DNA of 64,000 bases from Dyella_B sp036746095 (lineage in GTDB: Bacteria; Pseudomonadota; Gammaproteobacteria; Xanthomonadales; Rhodanobacteraceae). The stretch covers positions 1-64,000 of the forward strand of contig NZ_DAIOEU010000004.1 in the NCBI RefSeq assembly GCF_036746095.1, written 5' to 3'. Shown here piece by piece: positions 8,765-17,151 of the stretch (positions are counted from its first letter, which is position 1; each line of letters opens with the position of its first letter). Both the position numbers and the translations under genes were made by a program. Below the pieces are notes generated by a model. It did not search any database and was not told where the DNA came from. It saw only the letters and a list, made by a program, of their open reading frames with translations.

Positions 8765-8848
8765 TCACTGCTCTTGCCTCACACGCCGCATGCAACGCCG
8801 CGACTAAAGAGCACGTGACTTTCGACCTACCACGGAGTGCTTAAGGCT

Positions 8849-11131
8849 ATGAGCGCCGAATCTTCGAGTGCTGAGCGGTCTCGATTTCCCGCTTTCTACA
8901 AACTCTCGGTATCCGACCGTGTACGCATCATCCATGAGCGCGGCTGGTTATCGGCCGAGGACTATCAAGCGCTAGTGTCCGGCGAGCACACGCTGAAGAT
9001 CCACAAAGCCGACAAGATGATCGAGAACGTCGTCGGCGTGATGGGTCTGCCGGTAGGCCTGGGCCTCAACTTCCTGGTCAATGGCCGCGACTACATCGTG
9101 CCGCTGGTGGTGGAAGAACCCTCGATCGTGGCCGCGCTTTCGTCGGCGGCCAAGCTGGTGCGCGGCACCGGCGGCTTCACCGTCGAGAGCACCGAGCCGG
9201 TATTGATCGGCCAGGTGCAGGTGGTGGACGTGCCGCATCTGGCGCACGCCAAGGCCACGCTGTTGCAACGTAAAGACGAACTGCTCAATCTCGCCAACAG
9301 CCTGCATCCGCAGATGGTGGCGCGTGGCGGCGGCGCGCAGGATCTGGAAGTGCACGTGCATCCGCGCCCCGAAGGCGGCGACATGCTGGTGGTGCACTTG
9401 CTGGTCGACACGCGCGACGCGATGGGCGCCAACCTCGTCAACACCATGTGCGAAGGCATCGCCTCGCTGGTGGAAACGATGACCGGCGGCCGCGTATTCC
9501 TGCGCATTCTTTCCAACCTCACCGACCGGTCGATGGTGCGTGCGCGCTGCGTGATTCCTGCCGACCAACTCACCGGCAAGGGTTTCGAAGGCGAGGAAGT
9601 GCGTGACGGCATCGTGCTCGCGAACGAATTCGCCAGCATCGATCCGTACCGTGCAGCCACGCACAACAAGGGCATCATGAATGGCGTCGACGCCGTCGCG
9701 CTTGCCACCGGCAACGATTGGCGAGCGATCGAATCGGCCGCGCATGCGTATGCCGCACGCGGTGGCCGCTATACCTCGCTCACGCGCTGGTACAAGGGCG
9801 AGAACGGCGAGCTGATCGGCGAGCTGGATATTCCGATGAAGGTCGGCACCGTCGGCGGCCCGCTGCAATCGAACGCCACCGTCGCGTTGAATCTGCGCCT
9901 GCTCGGCGTCAAGACGGCGCGCGAACTTGCCGAAATCATGGGCGCGGTCGGCCTTGCGCAGAACTTCTCCGCGTTGCGCGCGCTGGTCACCGAAGGTATC
10001 CAGCAAGGCCACATGACCTTGCATGCACGCAGCGTAGCCGTGGCGGCGGGCGCCACGGCAGAAATCTTCGACACGGTCGTGGAGCGCCTGGTGGAAACGG
10101 GCGAGATCAAGATCTGGAAGGCGCAGGAAATCGTCGAGCAGGTCCGCAAGGAGTCGCGTGGCGTAGCGGTGACTACCAGCGAGCAGCCGACGGTTGACCA
10201 TCGCGCTTGCGGCCACGGCAAGATCATCCTCCTCGGCGAGCACGCCGTGGTCTACGGCAGCCATGCCGTTGCCGCGCCGGTGCCGTTGGCCGTGCGCGCG
10301 GTAGCACAGGACACCAAGTCCGGCGGCGTCGACATGTTCATCCCGCGCTGGGGCGTGGAATATCGCCTGCATCGTGATCCGGCGCATCGCGATTCGTTCC
10401 AGCGCTCGCTCGGCATCATCTTCGACGAGCTGCAGCTGACCGATCGCTCGATGCGCATCGAGGTATTCCCCAACGTGCCGCGCGCGATGGGCCTGGGTGG
10501 TTCGGCGGCGATGGCCGTCGCCGTGATCCGCGCGCTCGACCAGCACTACAAGCTGGGTTTGAGCGATGAAGAGATCAATGCGCTGGCGTTCCGTTGCGAA
10601 GAAGTGGCGCATGGCTCGGCGTCGGGTATCGACAACACGGTGGCCACCTACGGCAAGCCGCTGCTCTACAAGCGTGCCAACAAGAAGGGCGAGGCACCGA
10701 TGGTGCGCGAGCTGCATCTGCCCAAGCGCATTCCGCTGGTAATCGGCATCAGCGGCAAGGAAAGCCTCACCGCGGTGACGGTCGGCAAGGTGCGCACGGC
10801 ATGGCAGCGCAATCCAGCGCTGTATGACGGCATATTCCAGCAGATCGACTCGCTCACGCTGCAAGGCGTGGAAGCGATGCAGCAGTACGATCTGGAACGC
10901 CTGGGCGATCTGATGAATATCTGCCACGGCCTGCTCAACGCGCTGCGCGTGTCGAGTTGGGAAGTGGAAGAACTGGTGCAGATCGCACGCGAACACGGCG
11001 CGATCGGCGCCAAGCTCACGGGTGGTGGCGGCGGCGGCTCGATCGTCGCGTTGTGCCCGCAGAACCGCGACAAGGTAGCGGCGTCGATTCGCGATGCCGG
11101 CTATCAAGCGATGGAGGTCGACATTGGATAA
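8849..11131 (+). CDS. mvaA-mvaK1: HMG-CoA reductase - mevalonate kinase fusion
   Basis: One 760-residue frame encodes two enzymes. Residues about 1-425 are a class II HMG-CoA reductase with the catalytic motifs ENVVGVMGLPVG (near 58), DAMGAN (near 190), the lysine in HNKGIMNG (near 272) and the histidine in LHARSVAVAAGA (near 390). After a short linker, residues about 450-760 are a mevalonate kinase with GHGKIILLGEHAVVYG (near 453), the phosphate loop AMGLGGSAAMAVAV (near 547) and KLTGGGGGGS (near 724). The single protein would make mevalonate from HMG-CoA and phosphorylate it. There is no internal stop, and the reading frame is continuous. ATG 8849 is preferred; a GTG at 8837 is possible. 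idi overlaps the end by 8 bp. Confidence 0.93.
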   Translation: MSAESSSAERSRFPAFYKLSVSDRVRIIHERGWLSAEDYQALVSGEHTLKIHKADKMIENVVGVMGLPVGLGLNFLVNGRDYIVPLVVEEPSIVAALSSAAKLVRGTGGFTVESTEPVLIGQVQVVDVPHLAHAKATLLQRKDELLNLANSLHPQMVARGGGAQDLEVHVHPRPEGGDMLVVHLLVDTRDAMGANLVNTMCEGIASLVETMTGGRVFLRILSNLTDRSMVRARCVIPADQLTGKGFEGEEVRDGIVLANEFASIDPYRAATHNKGIMNGVDAVALATGNDWRAIESAAHAYAARGGRYTSLTRWYKGENGELIGELDIPMKVGTVGGPLQSNATVALNLRLLGVKTARELAEIMGAVGLAQNFSALRALVTEGIQQGHMTLHARSVAVAAGATAEIFDTVVERLVETGEIKIWKAQEIVEQVRKESRGVAVTTSEQPTVDHRACGHGKIILLGEHAVVYGSHAVAAPVPLAVRAVAQDTKSGGVDMFIPRWGVEYRLHRDPAHRDSFQRSLGIIFDELQLTDRSMRIEVFPNVPRAMGLGGSAAMAVAVIRALDQHYKLGLSDEEINALAFRCEEVAHGSASGIDNTVATYGKPLLYKRANKKGEAPMVRELHLPKRIPLVIGISGKESLTAVTVGKVRTAWQRNPALYDGIFQQIDSLTLQGVEAMQQYDLERLGDLMNICHGLLNALRVSSWEVEELVQIAREHGAIGAKLTGGGGGGSIVALCPQNRDKVAASIRDAGYQAMEVDIG

Positions 11132-11738
11132 TTCAGAACTTGAGCGCCAGAACATCCCTTCGGATAGATGGCGCGATTCGAACGAGGTGGTGTCGTTCGA
11201 CGACGAACCGTTGATCCTGGTCGATCACGACGATCGCGACGTCGGCTTTCTCGACAAGGCTGCCGCGCACGTCGGCCAGGGCACCCTGCATCGCGCGTTC
11301 TCGTTGTTCGTGTTCAATGCCAAGGGCGAGCTGCTGTTGCAGCAGCGCGCGCCGGGCAAGCGTCTGTGGCCGGGCTTCTGGTCGAACACCTGCTGCAGCC
11401 ATCCGCGTCGCGGGGAAACGGTCGATACCGCGATTCACCGCCGCCTGAAGGAAGAGCTGGGGCTGGCGTGCGAACTGAAGTACCTGTTCAAGTTCGAGTA
11501 CCAGGCGCAGTTCGATGCGGACGGCGCCGAGCACGAGTTGTGCTGGGTGTATGCGGGCCGCAGTGACGATGCTCCCACGGTGAACGTGAACGAGATTTCC
11601 GGCTTGCGCTATATCGCTCCCGACGCGCTCGATGCGGAGATGGCGGCCAGGCCCGAGGCCTTCACGCCCTGGTTCAAGATCGAGTGGGAACGGATTCGCC
11701 GCGAGCACCCGGACGTGTTTGCGCCGCTCAAAGGTTAA
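11124..11738 (+). CDS. idi: Isopentenyl-diphosphate delta-isomerase, type 1
   Basis: A Nudix-fold type 1 isomerase (204 residues) interconverting IPP and DMAPP. Signatures: the GTLHRAFSLFVF strand, the catalytic-cysteine region SNTCCSHPRRGE, and the Nudix-like helix AIHRRLKEELGL. ELCWVYAG carries the second active-site acid region. The best start is TTG 11124, giving MDNSELERQ. A strong GGAGG lies at 11113-11117, six bases upstream, and the start overlaps the fusion gene stop (11129-11131) by 8 bp, so translation is probably coupled. This completes conversion of HMG-CoA to both C5 units within one operon. Confidence 0.93.
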   Translation: MDNSELERQNIPSDRWRDSNEVVSFDDEPLILVDHDDRDVGFLDKAAAHVGQGTLHRAFSLFVFNAKGELLLQQRAPGKRLWPGFWSNTCCSHPRRGETVDTAIHRRLKEELGLACELKYLFKFEYQAQFDADGAEHELCWVYAGRSDDAPTVNVNEISGLRYIAPDALDAEMAARPEAFTPWFKIEWERIRREHPDVFAPLKG

Positions 11739-11851
11739 CGGCCAGGCGGGGCCGCAAGCATGGCTTCCGTCCTGGTGATTTATACTGTACTGAACAGGTA
11801 AGCTTTTGAACGCCGCCGTTGCGTGGGCGTCTTACATTCCGGAGACATCCC

Positions 11852-12994
11852 TTGGGTATCCCTCTTATTCAGCAAACCACCATCGCTCAATACATCATCA
11901 AGAAGAAGGTGAGTGGTCAGAAGCGCTACCCGCTGGCGATGATGTTGGAGCCGCTGTTCCAGTGCAATCTCGCTTGCGCCGGCTGCGGCAAGATCGATCA
12001 ACCGAAGGAAATCCTGCAAAAGCGCATGAGCGTCGAGCAGGCATTGGCGGCGGTGGACGAGTGCGATGCACCGGTGGTGTCCATCCCTGGTGGCGAGCCG
12101 CTGATCCACAAGGATCTGCCGAAGATCGTCGAAGGCATCGTGGCGCGCAAGAAGTTCGTGTACCTGTGCACCAACGCGATCCTGCTGCCCAAGCACATCG
12201 ACGAATACAAGCCGTCGCCGTACTTCACCTGGTCCGTGCATCTGGATGGCCTGGAGAAGCAGCACGACAAGTCCGTGTGCATGGATGGCGTGTTCGAGAA
12301 GGCTGTGACGGCGATCAAGCTCGCGCTGTCGAAGGGCTTCCGCGTCACCGTGAACTGCACGCTGTTCAATAACGAGGCGCCGGAAGAAGTCGCCGACTTC
12401 TTCGACTACGCCATGGAGCTGGGCGTGGAAGGCATTACGGTGTCGCCGGGCTACAGTTACCAGCACGCGCCGAGCCAGGACGTGTTCCTTGGTCGCTCCG
12501 AGAGCAAGCAGCTGTTCCGCGACATCTTCAAGATCGGCAAGGAGCGCAAGCGCAAGTGGGCGTTCAACCAGTCGGCGATGTTCATGGACTTCATCGCGGG
12601 CAACCAGGCCTACCAGTGCACGCCGTGGTCCAACCCCACGTACAACATCTTCGGCTGGCAGAAGCCGTGCTATCTGCTGGTGGATGAAGGCTATGCCAAG
12701 ACCTACAAGGAGTTGATGGAAGAGACCGAGTGGGAAAAATATGGCGTGGGCATCAATCCGAAGTGCGACAACTGCATGGCGCATTGCGGCTTCGAAGGCA
12801 CGGCGGTGGATGACATGTTCGCCCATCCGCTGAAGGCGCTGAAGGTGTCGATGTTCGGCCCGCGCACCGATGGCCCGATGGCGCCGGATCTGCCGGTGAA
12901 GTACGGCAATCGCGCCGATGCCACCGCGATCCATATCCCGATCAGCTCGATCCAGCGTCGTAGCGCCGAGACGGGTACCGAAGCGAACCACTAA
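11852..12994 (+). CDS. hpnH: Adenosylhopane synthase HpnH (radical SAM)
   Basis: A 380-residue radical SAM enzyme. The cluster motif is C38-x3-C42-x2-C45 (FQCNLACAGCGKID). HpnH joins the 5'-deoxyadenosyl radical to the hopene/hopane skeleton, making adenosylhopane, the first step of C35 hopanoids. The start is TTG 11852, giving MGIPLIQQTTIAQYI as in the family; GGAGA at 11841-11845 is correctly spaced. A -10-like TATACT lies at 11781-11786 in the 113-nt gap after idi, so hpnH may have its own promoter in addition to read-through. hpnB follows after 21 nt. Confidence 0.94.
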   Translation: MGIPLIQQTTIAQYIIKKKVSGQKRYPLAMMLEPLFQCNLACAGCGKIDQPKEILQKRMSVEQALAAVDECDAPVVSIPGGEPLIHKDLPKIVEGIVARKKFVYLCTNAILLPKHIDEYKPSPYFTWSVHLDGLEKQHDKSVCMDGVFEKAVTAIKLALSKGFRVTVNCTLFNNEAPEEVADFFDYAMELGVEGITVSPGYSYQHAPSQDVFLGRSESKQLFRDIFKIGKERKRKWAFNQSAMFMDFIAGNQAYQCTPWSNPTYNIFGWQKPCYLLVDEGYAKTYKELMEETEWEKYGVGINPKCDNCMAHCGFEGTAVDDMFAHPLKALKVSMFGPRTDGPMAPDLPVKYGNRADATAIHIPISSIQRRSAETGTEANH

Positions 12995-13015
12995 TACATC
13001 AAAGCGTCGACAACG

Positions 13016-14125
13016 ATGGGCATAGTGGGATGGATTGCCGCGTCGCTGCCGGCACTGATGTGGGTAGGCCTGCTGCTGACACCGTGGCGCGCCTGGAGTA
13101 CCCGTGAACATATCGAAGCCGACCCGCATGCCGGGCCGGCTGATCTTTCGCAGGCCACGGTATTGATTCCCGCCCGCAACGAGGCCGACGTCATCGGCCT
13201 CACGTTGTCGGGCTTGCAGATGCAAGGCGCAGGTTTGCAGGTGATCGTCGTCGACGATCAATCCACCGACGACACGGCGAAGATCGCTGCCTCCTTTCCA
13301 AACGTACGCGTGGTCAGCGGCCAGCCACTGCCGCAAGGCTGGGCCGGCAAGCTGTGGGCGCTGGAGCAGGGCAGGGCACACGTGCATACGCCGATGACAC
13401 TGCTGCTGGATGCGGATATCCAGCTCCAGCCTGGCATCCTGCCGGCGCTGCTGGCGCACAAGCAGCGCGATGACCGCCAGTTCGTCTCGCTGATGGCCGA
13501 CCTGCGCCGTACCAGCTTCTGGGATCGCCTGCTGCTGCCGGCGTTCGTGTACTACTTCAAGCTGATTTATCCGTTCGCCATTTCCAACTCGTCGTCGCGC
13601 CTGGTCGCGGCGGCGGCGGGTGGCTGCATCCTGGTCGATACGCAAGCGTTGGAGCGGGCTGGCGCCTTCGCCAGCTTGCGCAACGCGCTGATCGATGATT
13701 GCACGCTTGCACGGCAAGTAAAGAACGCCGGCTGCCGCATCTGGCTGGGTCTCAGCCGCAGCGTGGTAAGTCTGCGCCCTTATGGCAGCCTGGCTTCCAT
13801 TCACGACATGGTTGCCCGCTCGGCTTTTACGCAGCTTGGTTATTCCACCTTGCTGCTGCTGGTCGTGACGGTGTTGTTTGCGATCGCTTACGGCTTGCCG
13901 TTCGCATTACTCGCGTCGCCCGCAACCTGGCGATTGGGCCTGATCGCGTTGGTAGCGATGATGCTCAGCTACCTGCCCATGCTGCGTTACTACCGTATGC
14001 GCCTGGCCTGGGCGTTGTTGCTGCCGATCACTGCCGCGCTCTATCTGGGCATGACCTGGAGCTCGGCGATCCGCTACTGGCGCGGTGTGCGTTCACGCTG
14101 GAAAGATCGTACCTACAGCACCTGA
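13016..14125 (+). CDS. hpnB: Hopanoid-associated glycosyltransferase HpnB
   Basis: A 369-residue family 2 glycosyltransferase with an N-terminal membrane helix, the GT-A start VLIPARNEADVIGLTLSGL, a VVDDQSTDDT motif, LLLDADIQLQPG (DxD type) and several C-terminal membrane helices. The order hpnH-hpnB and the sequence type match the hopanoid-associated glycosyltransferase HpnB. Its exact substrate is not established from sequence. It is the last gene of the plus-strand isoprenoid/hopanoid run; the next gene, a LysR regulator, is convergent 32 nt away. Confidence 0.85.
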   Translation: MGIVGWIAASLPALMWVGLLLTPWRAWSTREHIEADPHAGPADLSQATVLIPARNEADVIGLTLSGLQMQGAGLQVIVVDDQSTDDTAKIAASFPNVRVVSGQPLPQGWAGKLWALEQGRAHVHTPMTLLLDADIQLQPGILPALLAHKQRDDRQFVSLMADLRRTSFWDRLLLPAFVYYFKLIYPFAISNSSSRLVAAAAGGCILVDTQALERAGAFASLRNALIDDCTLARQVKNAGCRIWLGLSRSVVSLRPYGSLASIHDMVARSAFTQLGYSTLLLLVVTVLFAIAYGLPFALLASPATWRLGLIALVAMMLSYLPMLRYYRMRLAWALLLPITAALYLGMTWSSAIRYWRGVRSRWKDRTYST

Positions 14126-14157
14126 GCCATGCAGGTGGGGTGCGGCATATCCTGCGT

Positions 14158-15108
14158 TCAATCGAACGTCGCGCCATAAATCAGCGTCGCTGACGCTTTC
14201 ACCGCTTCCAGGACGGTGTGGGCGGCAGGGGAAAGCAGCCAGTCGCGGCGAGTGATGATGCCAAACGAATCCATGCGGCACGACAACGCATACGGCACCA
14301 CTGCCACCATGCCGAACTGCGCGTAGTGGCGGGCCACATCGGTGGGCACCACGGCCATGTAGTCGGTTTCCAGCAGGATCTTGGCGAGGAACATCAGCGC
14401 CGCGGTGCCGATCACCTGGCGCGGCGGCTCCAGGCCGGCGCTCTGGAACATCAGTTCGAAGCGATGACGCAACACGCTGCCGACCGGCGGTACGATCCAG
14501 TCCGCCTGTGCGAGGTGACGCAGTTCCACCTTGGGCAGTGCCAGCACGGGATGTTGCGGGCGCACGATCGCGCACACCTCTTCTTCCGCCAGCGCCTGGT
14601 AATGCAGCTGGCTCTTGTCGTGCTGGGGAAACAGGCGCGCCACCAGAAAATCGACGCGGTTCTGCGCCAGCCGTTCCAGCAGCACGTCGCTGCTTTCCAC
14701 CAGTAGCGATACATGCAGGTCCGGACGCTCGCGGGTGATCCATGCGAGTGCCTTGGGCAGCAGCGTCATGGAAGGACCGGCGATGGCCCCGACGGCGACA
14801 CTGCCCGCGCGACCGGTCTTCAAGGCTTCGATCTCCATCCCGGCCTCATGCAGGCTGGAAAGGGAAATACGCGCGTGGCGGATCAGGCTCTCGCCGTACC
14901 AGGTTGGGCGCATGCCGCGCGGCAGGCGTTCGAACAGCGACACGCCCAGCATGTCTTCCAGGTCCTTGAGCAATTTCGAGGCCGCCGGCTGCGACATGTT
15001 CAGTACTTCGGCAGCGCGATGGATGTTGCCTTCCTCATCGATCGCGATCAGCAGCGTCAGCTGGCGGGTTTTCAGCCGTGCGCGGACGAACCAGGGAGCT
15101 GGAGCCAT
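14158..15108 (-). CDS. LysR-family regulator (GbpR-like)
   Basis: A 316-residue LysR-type transcription factor. The winged HTH lies near residues 15-65 (IHRAAEVLNMSQPAASKLLKDLE), followed by the co-inducer domain. The general sequence type resembles the GbpR/galactose-binding-protein regulators, which respond to arabinose, galactose or fucose. That would suit the neighbouring arabinofuranosidase and aldose epimerase genes, but this specificity is inferred. ATG 15108 is used; a TTG at 15144 would add 12 residues. Neither has a clear Shine-Dalgarno. The upstream gap (15109-15323) holds a GGGATGGCCATCCC palindrome near 15299-15312 next to the GH51 stop. Confidence 0.8.
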   Translation of the reverse strand: MAPAPWFVRARLKTRQLTLLIAIDEEGNIHRAAEVLNMSQPAASKLLKDLEDMLGVSLFERLPRGMRPTWYGESLIRHARISLSSLHEAGMEIEALKTGRAGSVAVGAIAGPSMTLLPKALAWITRERPDLHVSLLVESSDVLLERLAQNRVDFLVARLFPQHDKSQLHYQALAEEEVCAIVRPQHPVLALPKVELRHLAQADWIVPPVGSVLRHRFELMFQSAGLEPPRQVIGTAALMFLAKILLETDYMAVVPTDVARHYAQFGMVAVVPYALSCRMDSFGIITRRDWLLSPAAHTVLEAVKASATLIYGATFD

Positions 15109-15323
15109 GTGCTGTATATGCGCTTTGATATCGTTGTTCGCCAAATCTATAGTTGTTGTATATCCATTGCAATCGCCGGCTCGACGTTGGGCGCTTGCTG
15201 TACGTCCAGATTTTTATAGCCGACCGTCGCCGGAGCAGGTGCCGCACGGCACCCTGGGCTGTGATGGCCATCCGGCACTCGCGAATCAGGGAGAACGCCG
15301 GGATGGCCATCCCGGCCTGGGCA

Positions 15324-16892
15324 TCATTGCAGCTTCAACATCACGATCGCCTTGGCCGGCAAGGTCACTTGCAGCTTGCCGCCATTGATATGCGCGCCGC
15401 TGAAGGGCTCGGGCTTGACCGCATCGGGATGGTCGAAGGTATTGAGCGAAGTGATGGCAGGCGCCGTCAATATCTGTCCGCTCACCTGTTTGCTGATGCT
15501 GCCTGTGACCTGCACGCTTACATCCGCTGCTTGATTGGGATCGAGATTGGTCAGCGCGACATACACATGGCCATCTTTGGCCTTTACTGCCGAACCATGT
15601 ACGGCGGGTACCGCGAACTTGCCATGGCGATAGACCGGCGTGGTGATCGCAAGCGGCAGGTGCGTTGCATCCTGGTACGGCTTGTACATCGCGAATACGT
15701 GGTACGTCGGGGTCAATAGCATCTTGTTGCCATCGGTCAGGATCATCGACTGCAGCACATTGACCATCTGCGCGATATTGGCCATGCGCACGCGATCGGC
15801 GTGATCGCTGAAGATATCCAGCGTCAGTGAAGCCACCAGGGCGTCGCGCAACGTGTTCTGCTGATGCAGGAAGCCTGGATTGCTACCGGGCAGGCCCGCG
15901 TACCAGGTACCCCATTCGTCCACTACCAGGGCCACCTTTTTCTGCGGATCGTATTTATCCATGATCGCGCTGTGCTTGGTGATCAGCTCATCCATGTGCA
16001 GCGCGCCCTGCAAGGTTGCGATCCAGCCGTTTTCGTCGAAATCGGTGGAAGAAGCCTTGGGCGGCCAGCCGCCGGGCACGGTGTAGTAATGCAAGCTCAA
16101 GCCGTTCATGAACTTGGCATCCTGGCGCATCATCACCTCGGTCCAGTGATAGTCATCGTCGCTGGGGCCGGAGGCGATCTTCAGGATGTTTTGGTCGGCG
16201 GGCGCCTTGACGAAGGTCTGGTAGCGCCGATACACATCGGCCGCATATTCGGCGCGCATGTTGCCGCCACAGCCCCATAGCTCATTGCCAACACCGACGA
16301 AGGCGACCTTCCACGGTTTGTCGCGGCCATTGGCACGGCGCTGCATGGCCAAGGTCGAGTGCGTAGGGGCGGTCATGTATTCCACCCACTGCGCCAGTTC
16401 GTCGGGCGACGCATCACCTACGTTGCCGGCGATATAAGCGTCCGCGCCGAGCAGCCCGGTGAAATTCATGAACTCATGCGTGCCGAAGCTGTTGGGTTCT
16501 TCCACGCCACCCCAATGCGTGTTGACGCTGGTCGGGCGCTTGTCGCGCGGGCCGATGCCATCGCGCCAATGATATTCATCGGCGAAGCAGCCACCCGGCC
16601 ACCGTATATCGGGCACCGCTATCGCCTTCAGCGCAGCCAGTACGTCGTTGCGGTAGCCATGCGTATTGGGAATGCTCGAATCCGGGCCGACCCAGACGCC
16701 GCCATAGATGCCGGTGCCCAGGTGCTCGGCGAATTGGCCAAAGATGTAGCGCGACACCTGTGGGCCGGGCCGGTCGACCTGCAAGCTGCCGTGCACGTCG
16801 ATATCGGCCGCTTGCAGCCAGCCGCTGGCAAAGAACAAGGCCGAACAGAGCAGGGACAGACGCAAGCGTTTTTTCGCAAGGGAAGCAGGCAT
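15324..16892 (-). CDS. abfA: Alpha-L-arabinofuranosidase, GH51, exported
   Basis: A 522-residue GH51 enzyme that releases terminal L-arabinose from arabinan, arabinoxylan or arabinogalactan. It has an N-terminal signal peptide (LRLSLLCSALFFASGWLQAAD). Family landmarks are IFGQFAEHLGTGIYGGVWVG, IRWPGGCFADEYHWRDGIGP, the acid/base glutamate in GVGNELWGCGGNMRAEY (about residue 205) and the nucleophile glutamate in VVDEWGTWY (about residue 326). A C-terminal beta domain ends the protein. ATG 16892 is chosen because it gives the signal peptide; the open frame upstream is non-coding in character. It diverges from galM across a 259-nt gap with palindromes. Confidence 0.93.
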   Translation of the reverse strand: MPASLAKKRLRLSLLCSALFFASGWLQAADIDVHGSLQVDRPGPQVSRYIFGQFAEHLGTGIYGGVWVGPDSSIPNTHGYRNDVLAALKAIAVPDIRWPGGCFADEYHWRDGIGPRDKRPTSVNTHWGGVEEPNSFGTHEFMNFTGLLGADAYIAGNVGDASPDELAQWVEYMTAPTHSTLAMQRRANGRDKPWKVAFVGVGNELWGCGGNMRAEYAADVYRRYQTFVKAPADQNILKIASGPSDDDYHWTEVMMRQDAKFMNGLSLHYYTVPGGWPPKASSTDFDENGWIATLQGALHMDELITKHSAIMDKYDPQKKVALVVDEWGTWYAGLPGSNPGFLHQQNTLRDALVASLTLDIFSDHADRVRMANIAQMVNVLQSMILTDGNKMLLTPTYHVFAMYKPYQDATHLPLAITTPVYRHGKFAVPAVHGSAVKAKDGHVYVALTNLDPNQAADVSVQVTGSISKQVSGQILTAPAITSLNTFDHPDAVKPEPFSGAHINGGKLQVTLPAKAIVMLKLQ

Positions 16893-16973
16893 GGCGGGTT
16901 TTCTCAGCTGAAGGCACGCCGCCATCAGGAAGATGACGAGGTTACCGGGGTGGTCGGAGTATCGGATGGGGTG

Positions 16974-17035
16974 TCGATAAGAGACCAATGATTTAAATCG
17001 GCTTATCGATATGCACATTGCAATGATGCATTGCA
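16974..17035. promoter_or_regulatory. Candidate operators between GH51 and galM
   Basis: Two dyads lie in the divergent gap. TCGATAAG (16974-16981) and CTTATCGA (17002-17009) are perfect 8-bp inverted arms with a 20-bp AT-rich spacer. TGCAATG-ATG-CATTGCA (17019-17035) is a perfect 7-bp palindrome. Their place between two divergent arabinose/galactose genes suggests regulator sites. The cognate protein is unknown. Confidence 0.5.
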
Positions 17036-17151
17036 CTATCCCCGGCCGTGGATGCGATCCCAAATAGCCATGGCGGCATAGCCGTCTTGCCATGGTTTCG
17101 TGGGGGCGCCACTGGCTATGCTGTGGGCTTTGGTCGCAAGACGGATCACTG

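Noticed and set aside
8972..11155. 727-codon minus-strand frame opposite the HMGR-mevalonate kinase fusion
   Set aside because: It is the antisense shadow of a well-supported coding region and shows no domain.
11780..13804. 674-codon minus-strand frame opposite hpnH and hpnB
   Set aside because: It spans two conserved genes on the other strand and has the His/Arg/Gln-rich composition of a shadow frame.
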